Shown in pieces: positions 46,988 to 55,035 of a stretch of DNA of 64,000 bases; position 1 is the stretch's first letter, and every line of letters begins with the position of its first letter. The stretch lies in assembly GCA_963780395.1 (NCBI GenBank), contig CAWABY010000003.1:207954-271953 (forward strand), written 5' to 3'. Position numbers and translations under genes: made by a program. Source of the stretch: VGBV01 sp963780395. GTDB lineage: Bacteria > Actinomycetota > Thermoleophilia > Solirubrobacterales > 70-9. The notes under the pieces are model-generated. The model saw only the letters and a list, made by a program, of their open reading frames with translations. It ran no database searches and was not told the origin of the DNA.

Positions 46988-47422
46988 TTGACCGAGGTGA
47001 TACACGCGATTCGCAGAGCGCTGGTCGGCACCGGCTCAACGGCCCTCAACCTGCTGGGCGCCTGTCTGATCGGCTTCGGCGTGCCGCTGTTCTGGATCTG
47101 GCTCGCCTCCTCCTTCTACGACAAGCCCGGCGCCGTCAACGGCGCGGTGGCGGCCTTCATCTTCACGGGCATCCTGGTCAGCTACTGGGGGCTGTTGCTG
47201 CTGGGGTCGTGGATCAGGGGCCGGATGCTCGACGCGCAGAAGCCCATGCCCCGCCGCCAGTCGTGGAACCGCAGCATGCGAGACTCGGCCTACCGACCCG
47301 GCGATCACCGCAGCGACCCGGTCGAGCGGCTGTTCGTGACGACCGCGATCGTCTCGATGATCGCCTTCGCGGTGTGGTTCGCCTTCTTCGCCGGCGCGCC
47401 GTTCCCGACGAGCCCGGGCTAG
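46988..47422 (+). CDS. Three-helix membrane protein with RPGDHxSDPVERLF motif, copy 1
   Basis: 144 aa from the TTG at 46988, chosen because the N-terminus then aligns residue for residue with copy 2 (GTGSTAL against GTGAAAL). Helices are LLGACLIGFGVPLFWIWLAS, VAAFIFTGILVSYWGLLLLG and TAIVSMIAFAVWFAFFAGAP. Between the last two helices the cytoplasmic loop has SWNRSMRDSAYRPGDHRSDP, then VERLF. The family is not one that I can name. It lies 36 bases after cbiO on the same strand. Confidence 0.75.
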   Translation: MTEVIHAIRRALVGTGSTALNLLGACLIGFGVPLFWIWLASSFYDKPGAVNGAVAAFIFTGILVSYWGLLLLGSWIRGRMLDAQKPMPRRQSWNRSMRDSAYRPGDHRSDPVERLFVTTAIVSMIAFAVWFAFFAGAPFPTSPG

Positions 47423-47457
47423 CGTCGAACGCGATCCGCGGCTGTTCCCGGTTTCAG

Positions 47458-47489
47458 ATACAGTCCTGTATACAAATACAGAACTGAAT
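47458..47489. promoter_or_regulatory. Twin palindromic operators
   Basis: ATACAG-TC-CTGTAT (47458-47471) is a perfect 6-bp dyad. ATACAG-AA-CTGAAT (47476-47489) is a second copy with one mismatch. The centres are 18 bp apart in an AT-rich patch just before the ribosome site GAGAGGGAG of copy 2. The TetR gene of the same unit is the obvious candidate to bind here. Confidence 0.6.
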
Positions 47490-47506
47490 TTGAGAGGGAG
47501 CATGCC

Positions 47507-47950
47507 ATGAACGCCATCAAACACACGGCTCAGGGAGCTGCACGGGGGACCGGAGCCGCCGCGCTCGTACTCATCGCCGCCCCGTTGCTCTGTCTCGGTG
47601 TGCCGCTGTTCTGGGTCTTCGTAGCCTCGAAGCTCGCCGGCACCGACCCGGACATCAACGTGGCGCTGGCGCTGTTCATCACGACGGGCATCCTCGTCAC
47701 CTACTGGGTGGCGCTGCTGATAGCGCTCACGGCCCGGAACCACTGGGTCGGCGAGGAGGAGCGGAGGCGCAAGGTCCGCCGCATGTCCTGGAACCGGAGC
47801 TTCCGAGACGAGCCCTACCGGCCCGGCGACCACAAAAGCGACCCGGTGGAGCGCCTGTTCATCATCAGCACGCTGCTGGGCATCGTCGCGTTCGAGGTCT
47901 GGTTCTTCTTCTTCGCGGGCTCGCCGCTGCCGAACCAACCGCTGATCTGA
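47507..47950 (+). CDS. Three-helix membrane protein with RPGDHxSDPVERLF motif, copy 2
   Basis: 147 aa, paralogue of the gene at 46988, with the same three helices and the loop SWNRSFRDEPYRPGDHKSDP, then VERLF. The cytoplasmic loop is longer and more basic (EEERRRKVRRM). ATG with GAGAGGGAG (47492-47500). Twin operators overlap its promoter region, and the TetR gene starts 10 bases after its stop, so membrane protein and regulator are probably co-transcribed and autoregulated. Function unknown. Confidence 0.78.
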   Translation: MNAIKHTAQGAARGTGAAALVLIAAPLLCLGVPLFWVFVASKLAGTDPDINVALALFITTGILVTYWVALLIALTARNHWVGEEERRRKVRRMSWNRSFRDEPYRPGDHKSDPVERLFIISTLLGIVAFEVWFFFFAGSPLPNQPLI

Positions 47951-47960
47951 GTCAGAGACA

Positions 47961-48608
47961 TTGCCGCAGGTCGCAACAAGCCCTCCGAAGCGACTTTCGC
48001 GGAAGCAGAAGCAGGCCGAGACGCGGGAGCAGCTGCTCGAGGCCGCCGAGCGGGTCTTCCTGCGGCGCGGACTCGAGGGCTCGAGCGTCGAGGAGATCTC
48101 TGCCGAGGCCGGCTTCACGCGCGGCGCCTTCTACTCGAACTTCGAAAGCAAGGACCAGCTCTTCATCGAGCTCCTGCAGGAGCGGGTCTACAGCGGCTAT
48201 CGCCGGATGCTCGATCGCGTCGAAGAGTCGGGTGGCACCCCGCGGGAGCGGCTGGTCCGCGGCGCCGAGCTGGTGCGCGACGTCCAGGGCGACGAGCAGG
48301 GACGCTGGCTCTTTCGCCTCTGGCTTGAATGCCTGACAAAGGCCGCACGAGACGAGGGGTTCCGCAAGCTGGCGGCGACGTTTTGGAGCGGGAACCGCTC
48401 GCTGATTGCGGCCCACAGCGAGATCCAATTCAAGGAGCTGGGGCGCGAGCCACCGCTTTCGCCCGAGCAGATTGCGACAGGCATGATCGCCATTGACATC
48501 GGGCTCGCGGTCCAGCACCTCGTCGATCCCGATGCCGTTCCCCTTGACCTGTACGTGCCGATCTACGACGCCCTCTTCGGCCCGATGGTCGACGAGGAGG
48601 TCGGCTAG
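47961..48608 (+). CDS. TetR-family transcriptional regulator
   Basis: 215 aa. A basic N-terminus (KRLSRKQKQAETREQLLEAA) leads into the TetR helix-turn-helix: RVFLRRGLEGSSVEEISAEA, then GFTRGAFYSNFESKDQLFIE (about residues 25-70). The remainder is the helical ligand-binding domain (GRWLFRLWLECLTKAARDEG). The start is a TTG at 47961; no ATG or GTG precedes the conserved helix. Likely ligand-responsive repressor of the membrane protein gene upstream, through the operators at 47458-47489. Confidence 0.9.
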   Translation: MPQVATSPPKRLSRKQKQAETREQLLEAAERVFLRRGLEGSSVEEISAEAGFTRGAFYSNFESKDQLFIELLQERVYSGYRRMLDRVEESGGTPRERLVRGAELVRDVQGDEQGRWLFRLWLECLTKAARDEGFRKLAATFWSGNRSLIAAHSEIQFKELGREPPLSPEQIATGMIAIDIGLAVQHLVDPDAVPLDLYVPIYDALFGPMVDEEVG

Positions 48609-48686
48609 CCGCATCCGGCGGAAGGTCGGCGCTGAATCGTCACCCGGCGCGCGGGAGCCGTCGGCCCCGGCGCCTAGAGTCGGCGC

Positions 48687-50051
48687 ATGGCTCGTTCCTC
48701 GCCCGGATACGGCTGCAGCGAGTGCGGGAAGACGGCGCTCGCCTGGACCGGCCAGTGCCCCGGTTGCGGGGCCTGGAACACGCTCGAGGCGCGGGCGGCG
48801 AAGCCCGCTCGCGGTGGCGGCGGTGCCCGCGCATCGGGGCCGGCCCCGAAGCCGACGCCGCTGCGCGCCGTCGAGGCCGAGCGCAGCGCGCGGCTGCTGA
48901 CCGGGATCGGCGAGCTCGACCGGGTGCTGGGGGGCGGGCTGGTGCCGGGCTCGCTGGTGCTGCTGGGCGGCGCGCCCGGGATCGGCAAGAGCACGCTCGG
49001 GTCGATGGCGCTGGCCAACGTCGCAGCCGGTGGCGCCAAGACCATCTACGTCTCCGGCGAGGAGTCGGCGGCGCAGATACGGACCAGGGCGCAGCGCCTC
49101 GGCGAGGCCGCGCTCGAGGTCCCGGTCCTGGCCGAGAACTCGCTCGAGGCGGTGCTGGCGACGATCGAGGCCGAGCGCCCGGCCGTCTGCGTGATCGACT
49201 CGGTGCAGACGCTGGTCGCCGGGGACTCGACGCCGGGCAGTGTCGGGGCGGTGCGCGAGGCGACGGCGGCGTTGATGAACGTCGCCAAGCGCATGGACGT
49301 GACCATGCTGCTGATCGGCCACGTGACCAAGGAAGGGTCGCTCGCGGGCCCGCGGGCGCTCGAGCACCTGGTGGACACCGTGCTCCAGTTCGAGGGCGAG
49401 CGCGAGCGCAGCTTCCGTACCGTGCGCGCGCTCAAGAACCGCTTCGGCGCAACCAGCGAGACGGGGGTGTTCGAGATGCGGGAGGGGGGCTTGGTCGAGG
49501 TCGCCGACGCCTCGGCCCGCTTCGTGGGCGAGGCGCAGCCCGCTCCCGGCTCGGTGATCCTCTGCTCGATGGAGGGCACGCGTCCGCTGCTGGTCGAGGT
49601 GCAGGCGCTGGTCGCCCCGACGGAGGTCGTGCCCCCACGGCGAACCGCGACGGGGGTGGACCGCAACCGCCTGGCACTGGTGCTGGCGGTGCTGGCACGC
49701 CATGCCGGCGTCAACCTCTCGGCGGCCGACGTCTTCGTCAACGTCGCCGGCGGCGTCCGGGTCGACGAGCCCGGCGCCGACCTCGCGATCGCGCTGGCGG
49801 TCGCCTCGGCGCACTCCGGAAAACCTTTGCAGCAGGGGGACAAGCCGCTCGCCTGCTTCGGCGAGGTTGGGCTGACCGGCGAGCTGCGCTACGTCGCCCA
49901 CGCCGACCGCCGCGTCAGCGAGGCCCGCAAGTTCGGGCTCGAGCGAGTGCTCGGCCCGCGTCCCGCCGACGGGCGGGTCAAGGGCCTTGAGAGCGGCGCG
50001 ACCCTCGCGGACGCGATGCAAGGCCGCCGGGGCGAAGCGCCGTCTCCGTGA
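48687..50051 (+). CDS. radA: DNA repair protein RadA
   Basis: 454 aa. Zinc finger Cys10, Cys13, Cys24 and Cys27 (CSECGKTALAWTGQCPGCG). RecA-like core with Walker A GAPGIGKS (95-102), Walker B region AVCVIDSVQTL and the RadA-specific KNRFG near residue 249. The C-terminal Lon-like domain has NVAGGVRVDEPGADLAIALA. It processes branched recombination intermediates. The ATG is 6 bases after TAGAGT (48675-48680). In Bacillus RadA interacts with DisA, encoded next. Confidence 0.96.
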   Translation: MARSSPGYGCSECGKTALAWTGQCPGCGAWNTLEARAAKPARGGGGARASGPAPKPTPLRAVEAERSARLLTGIGELDRVLGGGLVPGSLVLLGGAPGIGKSTLGSMALANVAAGGAKTIYVSGEESAAQIRTRAQRLGEAALEVPVLAENSLEAVLATIEAERPAVCVIDSVQTLVAGDSTPGSVGAVREATAALMNVAKRMDVTMLLIGHVTKEGSLAGPRALEHLVDTVLQFEGERERSFRTVRALKNRFGATSETGVFEMREGGLVEVADASARFVGEAQPAPGSVILCSMEGTRPLLVEVQALVAPTEVVPPRRTATGVDRNRLALVLAVLARHAGVNLSAADVFVNVAGGVRVDEPGADLAIALAVASAHSGKPLQQGDKPLACFGEVGLTGELRYVAHADRRVSEARKFGLERVLGPRPADGRVKGLESGATLADAMQGRRGEAPSP

Positions 50052-50061
50052 GGCGGCGTGA

Positions 50062-50077
50062 AATCGCTGACGCGATT
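50062..50077 (+). terminator. Hairpin after radA
   Basis: AATCGC-TGAC-GCGATT, a 6-bp stem with a 4-base loop, 10 bases after the radA stop. A TTGACA (50100-50105) follows, a possible -35 for disA, but I see no matching -10. Confidence 0.4.
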
Positions 50078-50177
50078 CGCCCGGCTCTGATCTCGCCCCT
50101 TGACAAAGCCTAATCCGAGCTTTCCACACGGATTTCCCCGCAATTCGTGAGCGAACCCTTTCTGCTTTCATCAATCC

Positions 50178-51290
50178 GTGGCTGAGCTGTCCGGTGACGA
50201 CCTGCAGGAGCTTGAGGCGAGACAGGACCCGCGGCTTCTGAGGGCACTGGACATCGTCGCCCCGGGGACTGCGCTCCGCGAGGGGATCGACAACATCGTG
50301 CACTCGCGCACCGGCGGGCTGATCGTGATCGGAGACCCAGAGGAGGTCTCCTTCATGTTTTCAGGGGGCCTCAGCCTCGACGTGGACTACACGCCCGCGC
50401 TGCTGTACCAGGTGGCGAAGATGGACGGCGCCATCGTGCTGAACCAGCAGGCGACCCAGATCGTCTGCGCCAACGTGCAGCTGATGCCCGACCCGACGAT
50501 TCTCTCCTCGGAGACCGGGACCCGGCACCGCACCGCCGAGCGCGTCTCCAAGCAGACCGATGCGCTGGTCGTGGCCATCTCCGAGCGCCGCGACGTCGTT
50601 TCGCTCTACCTGGGCGGGATGAAGTACATCCTCCAGGACATCGCCGCGGTGCTCGCCAAGGCCAACCAGGGCCTGGCCACCCTCGACAAGTACCGCGTGC
50701 GCCTCGACGCCGTCTCCTCGCGGCTCACCCTGCTCGAGTTCGAGGGCGGCTCGGTGCTCTACGACGTGCTTTCCGTACTTCAGCGCGCCGAGCTGGTCAC
50801 AAGGATGGCGGTCGAGGTCGAGCGCTACATCGTCGAGCTCGGCACCGAGGGGCGCCTGATCGAGATGCAGCTTGAGGAGACGATGGTCGGCGTCGCCGCC
50901 GACAAGGCCGCCCTGATCCGCGACTACTCGGTCGATGACACCGAGGAGAACCTTTCGACCACGCTCTCGCAGATCGCCCGCCTGCCGCACCAGGACCTGC
51001 TCGACTTCGGTCGCCTCGCCGAGCTGCTCGGCTACGACCGCAAGGTGTCCACTTTGGACTTCCCGGTTTCGTCCCGCGGCTATCGCGTCCTGGGGAGGAT
51101 TCCGCGGCTGCCCAAGCTGGTGGTCCAGCGGATCATCCAGGAGTTCGGCGGCCTGGAAGAGGTGCTCGCCGCGAGCGACGAGGACCTCGAGGCCGTCGAT
51201 GGGGTGGGCACGACGCGCGCCAAGGACATCCGCGAGGGCGTCCGCAGGCTTCAGGAGATCGACCCGATCGACCGCTACTTACAGAGCTGA
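50178..51290 (+). CDS. disA: DNA integrity scanning diadenylate cyclase DisA
   Basis: 370 aa. It makes c-di-AMP from two ATP while scanning DNA. The DAC domain has DGA (83-85, in KMDGAIVLNQ) and RHR (116-118, in ETGTRHRTAERVSKQTDALV). A helical spine follows, and the C-terminal helix-hairpin-helix DNA-binding domain has VVQRIIQEFGGLEEVLAASD, then VDGVGTTRAKDIREGV. GTG start. No c-di-AMP phosphodiesterase or obvious ydaO-type riboswitch is seen in the window. carD follows 37 bases after the stop. Confidence 0.96.
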   Translation: MAELSGDDLQELEARQDPRLLRALDIVAPGTALREGIDNIVHSRTGGLIVIGDPEEVSFMFSGGLSLDVDYTPALLYQVAKMDGAIVLNQQATQIVCANVQLMPDPTILSSETGTRHRTAERVSKQTDALVVAISERRDVVSLYLGGMKYILQDIAAVLAKANQGLATLDKYRVRLDAVSSRLTLLEFEGGSVLYDVLSVLQRAELVTRMAVEVERYIVELGTEGRLIEMQLEETMVGVAADKAALIRDYSVDDTEENLSTTLSQIARLPHQDLLDFGRLAELLGYDRKVSTLDFPVSSRGYRVLGRIPRLPKLVVQRIIQEFGGLEEVLAASDEDLEAVDGVGTTRAKDIREGVRRLQEIDPIDRYLQS

Positions 51291-51327
51291 TGGCACCATC
51301 AGCGTCCACGAGACAAAGGAGAGTCCA

Positions 51328-51906
51328 ATTCCCGAGCTAGCTGAGGAGGCAATCGACGAGGCGCCGGTAACCGACCTCGAACTCGAAGCGCTTGACTGCA
51401 ACTTCGAGGTCGGTGACAACGTCGTCTATCCGCATCACGGCGCAGGCGTGGTCTTGAAGAAGGAGACCAAGGACCTGATGGGAGAAAGCCGCGACTACCT
51501 GACCATCAACATCCTCCACAACAACATGACCGTGATGGTCCCGTGTGAGAACGCCCACCGAGCCGGGCTCCGCCGGGTCATCGACGAGGAAGCCGTGAAG
51601 AAGGTGATCGGTGTCCTCACCGACGAGGTCTCCGAGATGCCGAAGAACTGGAACCGCCGGTTCAAGCACAACCGCGAGAAGATCAAGACCGGCGACGTCT
51701 ACGAGCTCGCCGAGGTGGTTCGCAACCTCGCAATCCGCGAGATGGAGAAGGGGCTCTCGACGGGCGAGAAGCAGATGTACACCCGCGCCAAGAAGATCCT
51801 GGCATCCGAGTTCATGTACGCGCTCGACAAGGACGAGGAAGGCGCCGAGAACTATCTGGACGGACTGCTCGAAGAGCGCTTCGGGCCAGTCCAGGCAACT
51901 GCCTGA
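51328..51906 (+). CDS. carD: CarD-family transcriptional regulator, apparent ATT start
   Basis: About 192 aa. The N-terminal Tudor-like RNA-polymerase-interaction domain has FEVGDNVVYPHHGAGVVLKK and INILHNNMTVMVPCENAHRA; the C-terminal helical DNA-binding domain has MPKNWNRRFKHNREKIKTGD and GLSTGEKQMYTRAKKILASE. It stabilises open complexes at promoters. In this frame there is no ATG, GTG, TTG or CTG upstream of the conserved domain. The codon that fits is ATT (51328-51330), with AAGGAG (51316-51321) 6 bases before. An ATG overlapping the disA stop is out of frame. A sequence error is the alternative. Confidence 0.92.
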   Translation: MPELAEEAIDEAPVTDLELEALDCNFEVGDNVVYPHHGAGVVLKKETKDLMGESRDYLTINILHNNMTVMVPCENAHRAGLRRVIDEEAVKKVIGVLTDEVSEMPKNWNRRFKHNREKIKTGDVYELAEVVRNLAIREMEKGLSTGEKQMYTRAKKILASEFMYALDKDEEGAENYLDGLLEERFGPVQATA

Positions 51907-51922
51907 CGCGGTTGCAACGGCC

Positions 51923-52594
51923 GTGATCGCGGCCGCCGGCTCCGGGGAGCGACTCGGAGCCGGCGGCCCAAAGGCCTTTGTCATGCTTGCGGGCCGCCCG
52001 ATGCTGGCCTGGTCGCTGCTGGCCATGGCCGCGGCCGAGCGCGTCAGCGCGATTGTCGTCGCCGCGCCGCCCGGCAAGGAGCCAGACGTCGAGCGGGTCG
52101 CGATCGATGTCGGCGTCGACGTCCGCGCGGTCCCGGGGGGCGAGTATCGCTCCCGCTCGGTCGCCCTTGCTCTGGAGCACGTGGAGACCGAGGCAGTCGT
52201 CGTCCACGACGCCGCCCGGCCGCTGGTCGCGGCGATCCTGGTTGACGAGGTGCTGAGGCGGCTCGACGCGGACCACGATGCGGCGGCGGTGATCGCAGCC
52301 ACCCCCGTGATGGACACGATCAAGGAGGCCTCGGTGTCGCGGCGGGTGCTGCGCACTCCGGAGCGCTCGCGAATGTGGGCAGTGCAGACGCCTCAGGCGT
52401 TCCGCTCGGCGGGGCTGCGCGAGGCCGTGGCCGCCCATCCGGACGACCTGGGTCGGGTCACCGACGACGCCTCATTGATCGAGCGCGAGGGCGGCGAGGT
52501 CCTGATCCACGAGGCCCCCGCCGAGAACCTGAAGGTGACGACCCCGCTGGACCTGCGGGTGGCCGAGATGCTGCTCGCCGAGCGGGAGCGCTAG
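51923..52594 (+). CDS. ispD: 2-C-methyl-D-erythritol 4-phosphate cytidylyltransferase
   Basis: About 223 aa from the GTG at 51923. MEP pathway of isoprenoid synthesis, third step. Motifs are IAAAGSGERLGAGGPKAFVM (CTP loop), VVVHDAARPLVAA, AAVIAATPVMDTIKEA and WAVQTPQAFRSAGLREA. The in-frame sequence before the GTG (DAVATAV) also looks like the family's first strand, so a CTG at 51899, overlapping the end of carD by 8 bases, may be the true start. ispF lies two genes on. Confidence 0.93.
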   Translation: MIAAAGSGERLGAGGPKAFVMLAGRPMLAWSLLAMAAAERVSAIVVAAPPGKEPDVERVAIDVGVDVRAVPGGEYRSRSVALALEHVETEAVVVHDAARPLVAAILVDEVLRRLDADHDAAAVIAATPVMDTIKEASVSRRVLRTPERSRMWAVQTPQAFRSAGLREAVAAHPDDLGRVTDDASLIEREGGEVLIHEAPAENLKVTTPLDLRVAEMLLAERER

Positions 52595-52601
52595 CCTCGC
52601 G

Positions 52602-53627
52602 TCAGAGCGGGCCGGCACCCGCGCCCTCCTTGGCCGGCGGCTTGTCGTGGCGGCTGCGGCCGACGGGCAGGCCTCCCGCCTCGCGGGCCTGGTCGTGAAG
52701 GTGCGCGCGGCGACGCCGCTGGTAGAGCTTGCGCTGGATGAAGAGCGTCAGGATCCCCGCCATGCAGATCGCCACCAGGTTGAGCGCGAGTTGCTCAATC
52801 GCCCCGACCCACTCCTCGCCGTCCGTGTAGGCGGCGGCGACCCCGATGTTGGCCGCGGCTGGGATCGTGGTGACCGAGATCAGCACCCCGACCAGCGCTC
52901 CCGACTTCGCGTTGGTCAGCGACAGGACCCCCGCCGCCCCGGCGAAGTAGGCGACTATGAAGGAGAAGGCGTCGGGATGAGAGATGAATTGGGTGAGCGG
53001 GTGCTCCGAGGCCGAGAATCCCTCGGGCGTAAGCCCAACTGCGCGGATGAACAGCGTGAACAGGTAGGCCGCGGTGATCCCGAGCGGGAAGCCGATGGCC
53101 AGAGGCAGCAATGACCGCTTCACCAGCTCGGGACGGCGCTGGACTGCCGCCACGCAGAACCCCGCGATCGGCCCGAACTCCGGTCCCACGACCATCGCGC
53201 CGATGATCAGGATCGGCGAGTCGAGGATGATGCCGACGGCGGCGATCAGGCAGGCCAGCACCATGAAGATCAGGAAGCTCGCCGAGAGCTCGGTGTTCTC
53301 CGAGGTGCGGGCCTCGACCTCCTCCCAGACGACGGCGTCCCCCGCCAGCCCTCGCGCCGCGTGCTCCGCGCGGTCAGCGGCGTCGGAGATCAGCGAGTCG
53401 ATGTCCTCCATCGCGATCGAGCCCTCGCGGTCGATCCCGAACTCGCGCAGGTCGCTGACGACGACGCTGGCGTCCTCGCGGGCGACGTCGCAGAGGATCA
53501 CGTCGCCCTCGGGCTTGTGGGCCGCGCCCTGCAGGTAAATCAGGTTGCAGACCGACGGAGTCGCCTTGAGCAGGTCCAGGGCGTGCTCGGCGTCATGGCT
53601 GGGCGCGACGATCCGCAGGTGGACCAT
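52602..53627 (-). CDS. DUF389-family membrane protein
   Basis: 341 aa. The N-terminal soluble domain (MVHLRIVAPSHDAEHALDLL, about 1-110) resembles an ACT-like sensor. About six membrane helices follow, with IILDSPILIIGAMVVGPEFG and VLISVTTIPAAANIGVAAAY, both typical of DUF389. The tail is basic. The ATG at 53627 is 6 bases after TAGTCT (53634-53639, complementary strand). It is divergent from the PHP gene and convergent with ispD. Function unknown. Confidence 0.87.
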   Translation of the reverse strand: MVHLRIVAPSHDAEHALDLLKATPSVCNLIYLQGAAHKPEGDVILCDVAREDASVVVSDLREFGIDREGSIAMEDIDSLISDAADRAEHAARGLAGDAVVWEEVEARTSENTELSASFLIFMVLACLIAAVGIILDSPILIIGAMVVGPEFGPIAGFCVAAVQRRPELVKRSLLPLAIGFPLGITAAYLFTLFIRAVGLTPEGFSASEHPLTQFISHPDAFSFIVAYFAGAAGVLSLTNAKSGALVGVLISVTTIPAAANIGVAAAYTDGEEWVGAIEQLALNLVAICMAGILTLFIQRKLYQRRRRAHLHDQAREAGGLPVGRSRHDKPPAKEGAGAGPL

Positions 53628-53671
53628 GCCGCCAGACTAGATCACCGATTGGGTGGCGCTAGGGTGGCCGC

Positions 53672-54541
53672 GTGCTCACCGATTATCACCTGCACCTGCG
53701 CCCCGACGACGTCGGCAAGGCCGCCGACCACTTCACCGAGGACAACGTCGCCGAGTACCTGGCCGCCGCCGAGAGGAGGGGGATCTCCGAGCTGGGGGTC
53801 TCCGAGCACGTCTACCGTTTCACCCAGGCGCTGGACTACTGGCACAACCCGTTCTGGGAGAGCCAAGCGCATGACGATTTGGACGCCTACTGCGAGTTCG
53901 TGCGCACGACGCCGCTGAAGCTCGGCATCGAGGCCGACTATGTGCGCGGCGCCGAGGACCGGATCGCGAACCTGCTCGAGGCCCGAGACTTCGACTTCGT
54001 GGTCGGCTCGGTCCACTTCCTCGGTGACGCCGGCGCCGTGGACGACGCGCGCTACGACGTTTGGGAGACGATCTCCGACCCGGACGAGCTCTGGCGCACC
54101 TACTTCGAGTGGATCGCCGAGGTCGCGCGCTCTGGGCTGTTCGACATCCTCGCCCACCCCGATCTGGTGAAGCTGTGGGGGGACGCGCGGCCGCTCCCGG
54201 AGCGGGACCCCCGCGCCTATTACGAGCCCGCGGTCGAGGCGGTGGCCGAGAGCGGGATCGCCGTCGAGGTCTCCACCGCCGGCCTGCGCAAGCACGTCGG
54301 CGAGATCTACCCGGCTCCCGCATTTGCCGAGATGTGCGTCGAAGCCGGGGCGGAGTTCGCCCTCTCGTCGGACGCGCACGCTCCCGACCAGGTCGGGTTC
54401 GCCTACGAACGCGCCCTGGAGTTCCTGGCCGGGCTGGGGGTGGACCGCATCTGCGTCTTCGAGGGAAGAAAGAGACGCAGCGAGCCGCTGGGCGAGCTGG
54501 CCGACCCGAAGGCCACCGCGGTCGAGCCGGGGGCGAGCTAG
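53672..54541 (+). CDS. PHP-domain phosphatase (histidinol-phosphatase-like)
   Basis: 289 aa. Metal-binding motifs of the PHP fold: DYHLHLRPDD at the N-terminus, GVSEH, GIEADYV, VVGSVHFL, DILAHPDLVKLWG, and SSDAHAPDQVG near the C-terminus. The closest match is HisK-type histidinol phosphatase, but no other histidine gene is present here. GTG start, 6 bases after TAGGGT (53660-53665). The stop TAG overlaps the GTG of ispF by one base. Confidence 0.87.
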   Translation: MLTDYHLHLRPDDVGKAADHFTEDNVAEYLAAAERRGISELGVSEHVYRFTQALDYWHNPFWESQAHDDLDAYCEFVRTTPLKLGIEADYVRGAEDRIANLLEARDFDFVVGSVHFLGDAGAVDDARYDVWETISDPDELWRTYFEWIAEVARSGLFDILAHPDLVKLWGDARPLPERDPRAYYEPAVEAVAESGIAVEVSTAGLRKHVGEIYPAPAFAEMCVEAGAEFALSSDAHAPDQVGFAYERALEFLAGLGVDRICVFEGRKRRSEPLGELADPKATAVEPGAS

Positions 54542-55002
54542 TGGCGGTCAGGGTCGGGATCGGCTACGACTCCCATCGCCTGGTCGAGGGCGAGTCGCTG
54601 ATCCTGGGCGGCGTGGAGATCGAGCACGAGCAGGGACTGGAGGGCCACTCGGACGCCGACGTGCTGACCCACGCGGTGATCGACGCGCTGCTCGGCTCCT
54701 GCGGCCTCGGGGACCTGGGGACGCTGTTCCCGCCCACGGAGGAGCGCTGGCGCGACGCCGACTCGATAGACATGCTCGGCGTCGTCGTCGGCCAGCTCCC
54801 GGGGCGCACCGTGAACGTCGACGCGACGATCATCTGCGAGGAGCCGAAGCTCGCGGCGCACCGCGCCGCGATGGAGGCCCGCCTGTCCGAGGCGCTGACG
54901 GCGCCGGTAAGCGTCAAGGCGACGACCAACGAGGGCATGGGGGCGATCGGCCGGGGCGAGGGGATCGCCTGTATGGCCGTGGTCGCCGTCGAGACCGCCT
55001 AG
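54541..55002 (+). CDS. ispF: 2-C-methyl-D-erythritol 2,4-cyclodiphosphate synthase
   Basis: 153 aa zinc enzyme of the MEP pathway. Motifs are GIGYDSHRLVEGESLILGGV (Asp and His ligands), GHSDADVLTHAVIDALLGSC, and the C-terminal VKATTNEGMGAIGRGEGIAC. GTG start overlapping the PHP gene by one base, so the two are coupled. Confidence 0.96.
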   Translation: MAVRVGIGYDSHRLVEGESLILGGVEIEHEQGLEGHSDADVLTHAVIDALLGSCGLGDLGTLFPPTEERWRDADSIDMLGVVVGQLPGRTVNVDATIICEEPKLAAHRAAMEARLSEALTAPVSVKATTNEGMGAIGRGEGIACMAVVAVETA

Positions 55003-55035
55003 CTCTGGGAGTCCGGCCCCGCCTAAGCTTTGGCG

